Origin: Desulfobacteraceae bacterium
GTDB lineage: Bacteria > Desulfobacterota > Desulfobacteria > Desulfobacterales > Desulfobacteraceae
Length of the DNA: 9,461 nt
Reading direction: 5' to 3'
Assembly: GCA_022712835.1 (NCBI GenBank)
Contig: JAFLJU010000294.1
Span: forward strand, 1 to 9,461
The notes beneath the pieces were generated by a model, which saw only the letters and a program-made list of their open reading frames with translations, made no database searches and was not told the origin of the DNA. Below are positions 1 to 7,585 of the stretch, piece after piece. The position numbers were made by a program, and so were the translations under genes. Each line of letters opens with the position of its first letter. The stretch's first letter is position 1.

Positions 1-2441
1 ACAAATTTACCGCCGTTGAGGTGCTCGTCCACCACCCTATGGTCTGGATCCCGCATGTAGATGGCCCCACCAGAAGCGAGGGAAAACAGATTGGACCCCG
101 GGTAGACCGTTTCCAGATCCCTCACCTGTCCCTGGTCATCAAACTCAACCCCGTTGAGGATGACAAATCCGCCCCCGTTTAAAGGGTCCCCGGCCATAAA
201 TGATTCAGCCAGATAATCCAGACAGGTCCCGTTGATAATGACCCGGGGGCGGCCCGTGGCATTGATCAGGGGGCGGCCGGCGGCATTGCCCATGATATAG
301 ACCTCTCCCCCCTTTGCCCCGTACATGAAGGTTTGCCCGACATCTCCGTGAACCACCAACTTTCCGTCTTTGATGATTTGTCCCAGCTGATCCTGGGCAT
401 TTCCGTGGACATGGATTTCCATGCCGTCAATGCCAGAAGCCAGGTAATCCCCGGAGGAATCATAGACATCAAACCGAACCTCTTTGGTGCCTGCCCCAAA
501 CCCGCAGCCGGTAAATCGCTGGCCCCGAAATCCGAAACAAAGAAACTGTTTCCACCCTAAGCGGTATGCCTTGTTTTCCAGGCGGGAATCACACAATTCT
601 CCTTCGGGTTCAAAGCCCTTGGCATTGACCACCAGAATTTTTTCACCTTGTTCAGGGGCTCTCAGGTTTTCTCTGGAGTCAAAATCAATATAGGTATAGG
701 GTTGGCCCGCATGCTCCGCGATCCCGGGGGAAGCCATGAAAATACGGGTCAGACTTTCCCGGATGATCTGGAGCAGGGAGCTTCTTTTTTTATTGCCCGT
801 GGGGAAAATCCGGTCATTTAAGTAGGTGAGCAGGTCAATAGCCTTGGCTTTTTTGAGATCATCCTTGGCGGCAAAGGCTTCAATTGTTTCGCAAAGATGA
901 TTTACCTGGACAAAATCCCAGTCGGCCATGCCCTTTGTACAATAGCGTTTAAGTCCGGCAAGATCCCCATTGATGATAAGATCGGATGCAAAAATATCCT
1001 GAAAGTCCGGATCAATTGTTTTACCGGATGTTTTTGACAAATTCGTGGTAATATCATAGTGGAACTGCCCCTCCGGGGTCTTTAGGATCTGGCCAAATTT
1101 GTTTTCTGTAACCAGCCGTTTGGATCCGTCGTCATTTCCCTTAATGGTAAAAGAAAAGGCACCGCCATCGGTGGCGCTGCCGCCCCTGGCATTCCAATAG
1201 GTGTCTGCAATGGGGCAGAACCGTGGGTCTTCCTTGGCAATATTTTCCAGGGTGGCGTCAATGGCCTGTTTTTCGGAACAAACCAGGCCGATCTGCACCT
1301 CGTCTCTTTCCTGGAGGGCAAAGACCTGTGGCCTGAGCATGGCCGTGTCTGTGATGCCAAGCAATTGCAGGATATTCTTATAAGGATCGTTCCGGGCAAT
1401 GATAAAGAACCAGGGCCCGTCCGGGGAACCGTTCATGTGCTGGGACTGGATATACCGGTAGACCTCCTGTTTTTCTTTGGGCAGGCAATCGAAATCATAT
1501 TCCGTTGTGGGGGCCAGGGCTTCAATGATATATTCCATGGGGTACTCAAAAACCCGATTATACAAATCCAAAAGCAGGACCGCGGTTTCCGTATCCGTTA
1601 GAAATTGGGGGAAAATATTATGTTGGTTTAAATATTCACTGACCGCATGGTAGTTGGCAAAATCCCCATTGTGGACCAGGGCTTCGTGCATGCCGGAAAA
1701 GGGGTGGGCACCCCCCGGATGCCAGAGTCTTCCCCTTGTGGGGTAACGCTGATGGGCAATCCAGCCGTGGGCCCTGAAGTCGTCCAGACAATAATACTGG
1801 GTCACCTGTTCAGCATAGCCCACGATTTTAAGGATCATGACATTCCTTGCATGGGACATGACAAAGGCCTGTTTGTCGCCAAGAGACGCATAATAGGTCT
1901 GGTTCAGTCGATTGGAGTTCTGGAAGACAAACTCATCCTCTGCCTTTCTTTTGTCCATTTCATATAAATTATGGAATTGGATGAATTTTTCTAAGACCGC
2001 AGGTTTCACCCGGACAAAATACCGCCATACATCCGGAGGCTTAACTTCTAAGCCGATGCTCGTATAATCCCCAATGGTGGGAATCTTTTCCGATGAGTAG
2101 ATATCAAAATATGGGTGAACATTGGTGGATTCCACCCGGGACTGGGAGTCTGGATCAAGATATGCCACCTGGAGAAGATAATGGTCTTCCAACACATCCT
2201 GGGGAACCGAGAGATCGCTGGCCGAAAGTCCCACGGCAGCTATACCGCCACCCTTTCCGTTGCCCCGGTTATGCATCTGAACCGAGGGTTCGTAAATATG
2301 ACGGCCGGCAATGGGAATATTGGCCATGAAACCGGTTACACCGCACCCGCCTTCTTCATCGCATTTGTTGACCGGGGTTTTTATATGGGGCAGCTTTCCC
2401 CTGGCTGTCAGAATCTTTTGAATCAGTTTCTCTCGTGTCAT
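1..2441 (-). CDS. Class II glutamine amidotransferase fused to GXGXG (GltB C-terminal-like) domain; 3' end off the window
   Basis: I translated this frame by eye and found no stop over 813 codons; it runs off the left edge. Family knowledge: class II (Ntn) amidotransferases hydrolyse glutamine with an N-terminal Cys, and the ammonia is used by a partner synthase. The expected marks are present: CGVTGF with candidate nucleophile Cys33, HQRYPT (R232), HNGD (N258-G259) and TDTE (D283). After an unassigned stretch (about 420-630), a glycine-rich beta-helix (GXGXG) domain begins near residue 640 with GCGFGAG at 645-651. GltB normally has an FMN synthase domain between these two parts; here it is absent and supplied by the two genes upstream. 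Use of Cys33 would require removal of a 32-residue propeptide, as GltB does. The ATG has AGGGAAG about 6 nt upstream. The gene is last of the visible operon, 42 nt after the 539-aa gene. Likely ammonia-generating and scaffold subunit of a glutamate-synthase-like complex. Confidence 0.88.
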   Translation of the reverse strand, partial: MTREKLIQKILTARGKLPHIKTPVNKCDEEGGCGVTGFMANIPIAGRHIYEPSVQMHNRGNGKGGGIAAVGLSASDLSVPQDVLEDHYLLQVAYLDPDSQSRVESTNVHPYFDIYSSEKIPTIGDYTSIGLEVKPPDVWRYFVRVKPAVLEKFIQFHNLYEMDKRKAEDEFVFQNSNRLNQTYYASLGDKQAFVMSHARNVMILKIVGYAEQVTQYYCLDDFRAHGWIAHQRYPTRGRLWHPGGAHPFSGMHEALVHNGDFANYHAVSEYLNQHNIFPQFLTDTETAVLLLDLYNRVFEYPMEYIIEALAPTTEYDFDCLPKEKQEVYRYIQSQHMNGSPDGPWFFIIARNDPYKNILQLLGITDTAMLRPQVFALQERDEVQIGLVCSEKQAIDATLENIAKEDPRFCPIADTYWNARGGSATDGGAFSFTIKGNDDGSKRLVTENKFGQILKTPEGQFHYDITTNLSKTSGKTIDPDFQDIFASDLIINGDLAGLKRYCTKGMADWDFVQVNHLCETIEAFAAKDDLKKAKAIDLLTYLNDRIFPTGNKKRSSLLQIIRESLTRIFMASPGIAEHAGQPYTYIDFDSRENLRAPEQGEKILVVNAKGFEPEGELCDSRLENKAYRLGWKQFLCFGFRGQRFTGCGFGAGTKEVRFDVYDSSGDYLASGIDGMEIHVHGNAQDQLGQIIKDGKLVVHGDVGQTFMYGAKGGEVYIMGNAAGRPLINATGRPRVIINGTCLDYLAESFMAGDPLNGGGFVILNGVEFDDQGQVRDLETVYPGSNLFSLASGGAIYMRDPDHRVVDEHLNGGKF

Positions 2442-2483
2442 GATGAACTTCCCTTTTATAAAACCCTATATTATAGAAGCAGG

Positions 2484-4103
2484 TTATAGAACCATTTTAA
2501 AGTCAGGCGTTGGCTGATAGGTGTCTCTTTCTTCTTGTTCCAGATAATCCAGATGAACCAGAAGATCGGAACGCCCTCTGAGTTCTCGAATGCTGGTCAG
2601 GCCATAGGTTCTTAAGATATCGCACCATTGACTTCTCCAGGCCATGTACATATTGACCAGGCGCTGTTCCACCCAGGCCTCTTCCACCATATAGCCCAGT
2701 TCCGGATCTGTGGTGGCAATTCCCCTGGCACAGCCCCTGCCGCTTTCGCAATTGCCGCACCTTACACATTCCACCGCGACCAGATCGGCTGTGCCGATGA
2801 CGCAGCCGTCCGCCCCCAGGGCAATGGCCTTGGCCACATCCAACCCGTTTCGTATGCCGCCGCTGGCAATGAGGGTGATATTGTCCCTTACCCCTTCGTC
2901 CGTAAGAAATTGGTGGACCTTGGGAATGGCATATTCAATGGGCATGGCAATATTTTTTTTGGCAATGTCAGGTGCTGCGCCTGTTCCGCCGTAGCTGCCG
3001 TCAATATGGATAATATGGGCGCCGGCATAATAAGCCCCCACCGCCACCATATCCACATCCGTGGGGGTGGATACCTTTATGGAGCAAAGCACATCAGGAT
3101 TGATGAGCTTCATCCAGTCCACATGTTTTTTATGGTCTTCAACCGAATAGACGGAATGAAAGGGAAAGGGGGAGAAAAGGGAGCTTCCCACAACGGTTTC
3201 CCGCATTTTAGCAACCGCTTCGGTGACTTTTTCCCCCAAAAGATGTCCACCTAAGCCAGGCTTTGCCCCCTGGGCATATTTAAATTCCATGATCGGGCAG
3301 TTCTGGATGGTCTCTTCCCTCACCCCGAAAAGGCCTGTGGCCACCTGGGTGATGACATGTTCCTTATAGGGAAGAAATTCTTGGGGGTATCCGCCCTCTC
3401 CGGTGCAGGTCAGGGAGTTGAGCCGCTGGGCAGCCCGGGCACGCCCCACAATGATAGACAGGGCCGTGGACCCATAGGACATACCGCCTCCGTAACAGGG
3501 AAGGGAAATCCTCTTTTTGGGGCGTCCGTCACCGGTTTTGTTCAGCTCAATGCTGGTATCTATGGCCTCGTCGGCAAGTCTAATGGCAAGGGTCGGGTCT
3601 GGATGGACAAAGCGCATCTTGTCAAATCCGCCCCCTGAATTGCCAAGGTTGTATTCCAGGGGCACATGGGGAAGATGCCCTGTTTCTGCCATGGCAAAAT
3701 GGCCCAGCAGCATTTCAGGGGTCCACCGATAATCCCCCAGTGTATCCAGCAGGGGATTGATTTTCAGGGTAAGCGCGTTTTCAGGACAGGCGTCTATACA
3801 GAAATGATCGGTCTTTTTGCAATCAAACCCAACACATTTATGCTCAATGGGCCGAAAAGGAAGGCTGTGGTTTTCAGGCTTTAGATGGACCCCGTGGGGG
3901 CAGAGCTTTGCACAATTACCGCAGGCCGTGCAGTTTGAATTTCTTTTAATAATGTACTTACCCATGGTATTGCGAAACCTGGAGGGTGTCTCAATAATTT
4001 CGGGCAGTGTCCGTTCTGTTATTGATGGTTCTGTGATTGACAGGTCTGATAATGATGGTTCCGTTAGTGACGGTTCCGTTAATGACGGTATTACCTGGCT
4101 CAT
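2484..4103 (-). CDS. FMN-binding glutamate synthase central-domain protein with N-terminal 2x[4Fe-4S] ferredoxin (539 aa)
   Basis: Domains in order: a low-complexity tail (about 6-35) of PS(L/I)TE repeats; a ferredoxin domain with C58xxCxxCxxxCP and C90-x4-C-x6-C-x3-C106P, enough cysteines for two [4Fe-4S] clusters; then a TIM-barrel FMN domain like the GltB synthase domain. GltB signatures are present: GEGG (about 235), YAQGAKPGLGG (about 276-286), YGGTGAAP (371-378), ASGGIRNG (413-420) and a cysteine motif C446xxCxxCx5C followed by GIATTDPEL, matching the GltB FeS-cluster loop. In the family this domain adds ammonia to 2-oxoglutarate and reduces the imine using FMN and FeS electrons. It starts 3 nt after the stop of the 476-aa gene, with AGGA about 6-7 nt before ATG, which suggests translational coupling. 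An alternative start at Met47 (3965) would remove the repeat tail but has a poor ribosome site. This is the only copy of the pair that keeps the synthase motifs, so it is probably the catalytic subunit; its true product is unproven. Confidence 0.9.
   Translation of the reverse strand: MSQVIPSLTEPSLTEPSLSDLSITEPSITERTLPEIIETPSRFRNTMGKYIIKRNSNCTACGNCAKLCPHGVHLKPENHSLPFRPIEHKCVGFDCKKTDHFCIDACPENALTLKINPLLDTLGDYRWTPEMLLGHFAMAETGHLPHVPLEYNLGNSGGGFDKMRFVHPDPTLAIRLADEAIDTSIELNKTGDGRPKKRISLPCYGGGMSYGSTALSIIVGRARAAQRLNSLTCTGEGGYPQEFLPYKEHVITQVATGLFGVREETIQNCPIMEFKYAQGAKPGLGGHLLGEKVTEAVAKMRETVVGSSLFSPFPFHSVYSVEDHKKHVDWMKLINPDVLCSIKVSTPTDVDMVAVGAYYAGAHIIHIDGSYGGTGAAPDIAKKNIAMPIEYAIPKVHQFLTDEGVRDNITLIASGGIRNGLDVAKAIALGADGCVIGTADLVAVECVRCGNCESGRGCARGIATTDPELGYMVEEAWVEQRLVNMYMAWRSQWCDILRTYGLTSIRELRGRSDLLVHLDYLEQEERDTYQPTPDFKMVL
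4006..4095. repeat. Six imperfect 15-bp tandem repeats coding for PS(L/I)TE
   Basis: Units on the plus strand include AATGATGGTTCCGTT (4051-4065) and AGTGACGGTTCCGTT (4066-4080), with more diverged copies at 4006-4020, 4021-4035, 4036-4050 and 4081-4095. The 15-bp period keeps the reading frame and encodes a five-residue repeat near the N-terminus of the 539-aa FMN/ferredoxin protein. Slipped-strand change would add or remove whole five-residue units. Confidence 0.85.
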
Positions 4104-4106
4104 AGA

Positions 4107-5537
4107 TTATCCTATATCCAATGATATTTTTCTTTCCCCGAAGATGGGCCCAAAATTCTGTGCTTCCAGATCCTCAAACCACATGGATCGTCCCACTTCC
4201 CCCCGAAGGCGCCTGGCTTCCCGCAGGCCCATGGCGCCCAGCATCTCCAGTATCTGGTTCCGCCAGGCCCCCATGAGATTGACAATCCGCTGGCTGCCAT
4301 AGGCCACATCAATGGATTCCAGTTTTACCGGGCAGGAGAGCCCCTGTTTGCAGCGATGGCAGAGCCTGCATTCCAGGGCAATCAAAATGGGAAGATCAAT
4401 GGCCACCCCGTCGGCGCCGCAGATAATGGCTTTGTTCACATGCTCGGCCATTGAGATCCCACCGGTGGCAAGGATGTTGACCTGTTGCCGTATACCGTCA
4501 TCCACCAGGGCCAGATGGATATCCCTGAGCATATCCTTGATAAATCTGGGAGCGGGAAAATCAAACTCCCGGCCATTGGTATCGGCATAGACATGGAGGG
4601 TGTCCACCCCGGCCCTTGCCAGGGAAACGGCTGTTCGTGCATAATCCAGATCGGCAGATAGGGGCAGACCGCAACTGATAAACAATCCTTCTTTCATGCC
4701 CCGAAGCGTTGCTATCTCTTGTTCAAGCCCTTTTTCAATACCGGGCTCATAGACGATTTCCACCATGTCGCAACCGGAAATGAGCCGGGGATATTTCGGG
4801 TAAGTTTCTCTTGTTACCAGGGGAATGATGGTGGAAGAAAACACCATGAGGCCATCCAATACATCAGCGGCCGGCATAAACATCTTGGTACCAATGGTTT
4901 TGGCTGCCCCAAGCATGGCAATAATGACCTCTTTGCTTAAAATACCGAAATCCGGCTGGGAAAAAAGAATGGGCAGAGGCACTTCCAGAATGGGCATTTT
5001 TTCAATGGCCAGGGAACCGTCTTTCTTAAAGGAAAGCTGAGCGGGTCTGCGGGAAAGCTCAATACAGGTATTGATATACTCCCGGCCATGGATGCCGTCC
5101 CGGGTGGGCCGGACAATTTCCGACATGTCCGTCCACATGGAATCAAAGCCTTTTCCCACAAAGGGTCCCCTGTAACCAGCCCCGGACACGGGAATGCTCC
5201 CGGTATGGGCCTGGTACCAGGTGCGGTTCAGTACATCCGGGGTCCAGTATTCATCGCCTATTTCCCGGTATTCAGGATTGATCACCCTGGAAAAGATTCC
5301 TTTGGTGCATTCCTGGATACACCTGAAGCAGGAGTTGCAGGTATACAGATACTCCGGGTCTTCCATGTGGCTCATGTGCATATAATTATCCTTGAAGACG
5401 TTATAAACACATTTATTTTTGACACATTCCTTGCAGGAGCCGGCACAATTTTCCCTGAATTCGATGGTGGCATATTTGCCCACGGGATAAAACCTTGGAG
5501 GGGCCTGTTGGGTATGTATATTGTATTTTGCAGGCAT
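4107..5537 (-). CDS. Divergent FMN/glutamate-synthase-like protein with N-terminal 2x[4Fe-4S] domain (476 aa)
   Basis: A paralogue of the neighbouring 539-aa protein. The N-terminus carries C31xxxCxxCx4C43 and C67xxCxxCxxxC77, enough for two FeS clusters. The barrel follows, with an FMN-phosphate-type loop ATGGIS (about 357-362) and then C390xxCxxCx5C402, the same spacing as in the neighbour. The C-terminal helices also match (IVNLMGAWRNQILEML here, LVNMYMAWRSQWCDIL there). In contrast, the GEGG, QGAKPGxGG and GGTGAxP motifs are not recognisable: the position of the last reads HVYADTNGREF. It therefore probably does not carry out ordinary glutamate synthesis; a structural or electron-carrying role in a heteromeric complex is my inference. 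It begins 5 nt after the metF stop, with GGGGA inside the metF end as likely ribosome site, and is 3 nt from the next gene. It could instead be a dihydropyrimidine/dihydroorotate-dehydrogenase-like barrel, but the shared cysteine loop favours GltB ancestry. Confidence 0.82.
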   Translation of the reverse strand: MPAKYNIHTQQAPPRFYPVGKYATIEFRENCAGSCKECVKNKCVYNVFKDNYMHMSHMEDPEYLYTCNSCFRCIQECTKGIFSRVINPEYREIGDEYWTPDVLNRTWYQAHTGSIPVSGAGYRGPFVGKGFDSMWTDMSEIVRPTRDGIHGREYINTCIELSRRPAQLSFKKDGSLAIEKMPILEVPLPILFSQPDFGILSKEVIIAMLGAAKTIGTKMFMPAADVLDGLMVFSSTIIPLVTRETYPKYPRLISGCDMVEIVYEPGIEKGLEQEIATLRGMKEGLFISCGLPLSADLDYARTAVSLARAGVDTLHVYADTNGREFDFPAPRFIKDMLRDIHLALVDDGIRQQVNILATGGISMAEHVNKAIICGADGVAIDLPILIALECRLCHRCKQGLSCPVKLESIDVAYGSQRIVNLMGAWRNQILEMLGAMGLREARRLRGEVGRSMWFEDLEAQNFGPIFGERKISLDIG

Positions 5538-5542
5538 GGCGA

Positions 5543-6472
5543 TTATTCCCCAGCTCTTTTAAGATCGGTACGTTTGAGACCGGCTTGTTCCACAATAGTC
5601 CCGACGATTTCTTCCCATTCAATGGCCATGAGATGAATCCCTGCAACGCCTTTCAGGCCTTTGAGTTCTTCAATGGTTTCCAGACAGATCTGAACCCCTT
5701 CCTGGGCAGCTTTTTCCTTGGGAACCTGTTCCATCCGAAAGATGATCTTATCGGGAATATCCATTCCCGCCACTTTCTTTTTCATATACCGGGCCATGCC
5801 AGCTGATCGAAGGGGGGTTACCCCGCCCAGGATGTACACCTTGTCTGTGAGACCCTGGTCATTGGCCCTTTTGATCCATTCCTTGAATCTGTCCATATTG
5901 TAAATGCATTGGGTCTGGATAAAATCTGCGCCTGCCTCGATTTTTTTGGCAAGACGGAGCACCCGGTATTCAAAGGGGTCGGCAAAGGGATTGGCCGCGG
6001 CACCAATGAACATTTCAGGGGCCTCATCAAGCGCATACCCGCTCATGTCACGGCCGGTCTCCCGCATGTCTCTGACGGTCCGGATGAGGTTGGTTGAATC
6101 GATATCAAAGACATTGCGTGCGTCGGGCTGGCTGCCGAATTTCTGATGATCCCCGGAAAGGCAAAGAATGTTTCGAATCCCAAGGGAATAGGCCCCCATG
6201 ATATCTGACTGGATAGCAATGCGGTTCCTGTCCCTGACCACCATCTGCATCACCGGCTCCATACCGGCCACAACCAGATGAGCGGAAGCCGCAACAGAAG
6301 ACATCCTGACAATGGCGGTCTGGTTGTCCGTCACATTGACGGCATCGGCATGGCCGTTCAGCAATTTGATTTTTTCTGTGATAACGCCTTTGTTGGATCC
6401 CCGGGGGGGACCGCATTCTGCGGTCACCACAAAATCTTTGTTCATAAGTTTTTTCTGCAAGTGGCTGATCAT
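5543..6472 (-). CDS. metF: 5,10-methylenetetrahydrofolate reductase, MetF (309 aa)
   Basis: MetF is an FAD TIM barrel that interconverts methylene- and methyl-tetrahydrofolate in the methyl branch of the Wood-Ljungdahl pathway; in a complete-oxidising sulfate reducer it may run in the oxidative direction. Seen here: TAECGPPRG with E19 (equivalent of the catalytic Glu28 of E. coli), NVTDNQ (46-51), VRDRN (79-83) for FAD contact, GDH (107-109) with D108 at the place of E. coli Asp120, QTQCIYN and GGVTPL. Length about 309 fits the family. The ATG overlaps the metV stop by 4 nt (ATGA), typical of coupled subunits; Met10 is a weaker alternative start. There is no NAD(P)H-binding extension, consistent with the MetF-MetV type that takes electrons through a partner protein. 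The following glutamate-synthase-like gene is 5 nt away, so all are very probably on one mRNA. Confidence 0.96.
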   Translation of the reverse strand: MISHLQKKLMNKDFVVTAECGPPRGSNKGVITEKIKLLNGHADAVNVTDNQTAIVRMSSVAASAHLVVAGMEPVMQMVVRDRNRIAIQSDIMGAYSLGIRNILCLSGDHQKFGSQPDARNVFDIDSTNLIRTVRDMRETGRDMSGYALDEAPEMFIGAAANPFADPFEYRVLRLAKKIEAGADFIQTQCIYNMDRFKEWIKRANDQGLTDKVYILGGVTPLRSAGMARYMKKKVAGMDIPDKIIFRMEQVPKEKAAQEGVQICLETIEELKGLKGVAGIHLMAIEWEEIVGTIVEQAGLKRTDLKRAGE

Positions 6473-7137
6473 ACGATGTGGTCCTCCCGGATAAGTTTTC
6501 TGGGGCCGCCGGACAGACTGGTCGCCCAGTTTTTAGGGGGAATATATGTTTTTAAGTTATCCAGCTGGCCAAGGAGGGTCAGCCGGTCAATGATTAAATG
6601 CCATGCACAGTCCGTGTTTTCATCAATCTCGCATTTGCCTTGCTGGGACCCGCCGCAGGGTCCGTTCAAAAGTTTTTTGGCGCACCGGGTTAAGGGGCAG
6701 ATGCCGCCAAAGGCAGCAAGGCCGCAATTGCCGCACCCGGAACATTCTTCCGTAAAAACCCCGGGGCTTTCCTGGATGCCGATAAAGGTGGTATTTACCC
6801 CGGGCAATACCGGTGATTTTACGAATCGTTTGGCCAGGGCCTGGACACCTGCACCGCAGGCCAGGGAGAGAATGGCATCATTCTGGCCAGTTTTCGCGGC
6901 GGCCTCCTGGATAAATTCGTTTTCACACTGGCGTTCAACGGTGAGTTCATCTATCGCGAGTTCCTGGCCTGCCTTTTTAAAATAAAGCCGCAGGGCCGAG
7001 GCCAATACCGCGACTTCATCCTCACCACCGGCAAAACATGTTTTAACGCAGGTACCGCACCCCAAAATCAGAACGCGCTCATAGGGGTCAACAAGGTCTG
7101 CAATCTCTTGAATAGGTTTTTGACTGCCTGTAATCAT
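6469..7137 (-). CDS. metV: MetV, zinc/FeS partner of methylenetetrahydrofolate reductase (222 aa)
   Basis: MetV is the cysteine-rich partner of MetF in acetogens and other Wood-Ljungdahl bacteria (methylene-tetrahydrofolate reductase C-terminal family). The N-terminal part has GCGTCVKTC (C27, C30, C34). The C-terminal part has the family signature CSGCGNCGLAAFGGICP (C132, C135, C138, C147), then C152 and LLNGPCGGSQQGKCE (C161, C169), plus C177. In studied MetVF enzymes this subunit binds metal and is needed for activity, probably by passing electrons to the MetF flavin. Ribosome site GGAG lies about 9 nt before ATG; the gene starts 28 nt after mvhD and overlaps metF by 4 nt. The metV-metF order with an MvhD gene in front is a known arrangement, but the usual HdrA/B/C genes are not seen in the window. 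Confidence 0.95.
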   Translation of the reverse strand: MITGSQKPIQEIADLVDPYERVLILGCGTCVKTCFAGGEDEVAVLASALRLYFKKAGQELAIDELTVERQCENEFIQEAAAKTGQNDAILSLACGAGVQALAKRFVKSPVLPGVNTTFIGIQESPGVFTEECSGCGNCGLAAFGGICPLTRCAKKLLNGPCGGSQQGKCEIDENTDCAWHLIIDRLTLLGQLDNLKTYIPPKNWATSLSGGPRKLIREDHIV

Positions 7138-7165
7138 AAGCGTTTACTCCATTAAGATGTTGGGT

Positions 7166-7573
7166 TCAATTGTAAAGGTTTACAGCGGGATTCAGTCCAA
7201 TGGTGTCTAAGTTTTCCAGGGTAGTTTGGATGATTTGCCTTATTTCATCCGATTCTCCGGCCTTTGTATTGAAGATGGCAAGCCTGTCACCATCCATGCC
7301 GATATCATCTAAAATCCTCTTCACATAATCCACCCGCTTTTTCGCCCGGATGCTTCCTTGGACATACCGGCAGGCGTCCTCCTTGCAGACAAGGACGATA
7401 ACCGCATCGGCCCCGGCTTCAAAGGCCCTTAATAAGAAGATATCCCTTGTCATGGAAGAACAGGCCATCTTAACGATGCTAGGGTCACACCCCTCAAAAA
7501 GCTCAGGGGTTTCACGGAAAGAATTGAGACAATGAAACAAGGTGATTTTTGGTTTTTGCGCTGTATCTGACAT
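7166..7573 (-). CDS. mvhD: MvhD-like hydrogenase/heterodisulfide reductase FeS electron-transfer subunit (135 aa)
   Basis: Similar in layout to MvhD, the small [2Fe-2S] protein that links hydrogenase or other dehydrogenases to HdrA: a central CSSMTRDIFLLRAFEAGADAV block (C38), then VCKEDACRYVQG (C63, C68) in the place of the usual GCHxGDCHY, followed by a helix with K/R and the NTKAGESDEI ending. It is divergent: the first motif reads HCLNSF with a single cysteine (C15) where MvhD usually has a CxxC pair; C29 might substitute. Start chosen at 7573 because GGGAG lies 7 nt upstream and homology begins there; the frame is open further to a TTG at 7714, but that extension would cross the inverted repeat and hairpin. 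First gene of the mvhD-metV-metF unit. Likely role is to bring electrons to or from MetVF; the partner (HdrA or the glutamate-synthase-like complex) is unknown. Confidence 0.82.
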   Translation of the reverse strand: MSDTAQKPKITLFHCLNSFRETPELFEGCDPSIVKMACSSMTRDIFLLRAFEAGADAVIVLVCKEDACRYVQGSIRAKKRVDYVKRILDDIGMDGDRLAIFNTKAGESDEIRQIIQTTLENLDTIGLNPAVNLYN

Positions 7574-7580
7574 TTGTCGT

Positions 7581-7585
7581 CTCCC
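7581..7585 (-). promoter_or_regulatory. Ribosome binding site that decides the mvhD start
   Basis: GGGAG, 7 nt before the ATG at 7573, directly after the T-rich tract of the upstream hairpin. It supports the short 135-aa form of MvhD over the longer open frame. Confidence 0.7.

Noticed and set aside
2442..2483. Promoter within the 42-nt gap before the amidotransferase gene (a TATAAT is present on the minus strand)
   Set aside because: There is no acceptable -35 at proper distance, and the AT-rich spacer between close genes explains the match.
2628..3254. Plus-strand open frame of 208 codons
   Set aside because: It lies wholly inside the minus-strand FMN/ferredoxin gene, which has clear motifs; the translation has no recognisable domain.
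5088..5636. Plus-strand open frame of 182 codons
   Set aside because: It overlaps the 476-aa gene and the metF end in an opposite frame and shows no family signature.
6278..6985. Plus-strand open frame of 235 codons
   Set aside because: It is antisense to metF and metV, both strongly identified; a shadow frame.
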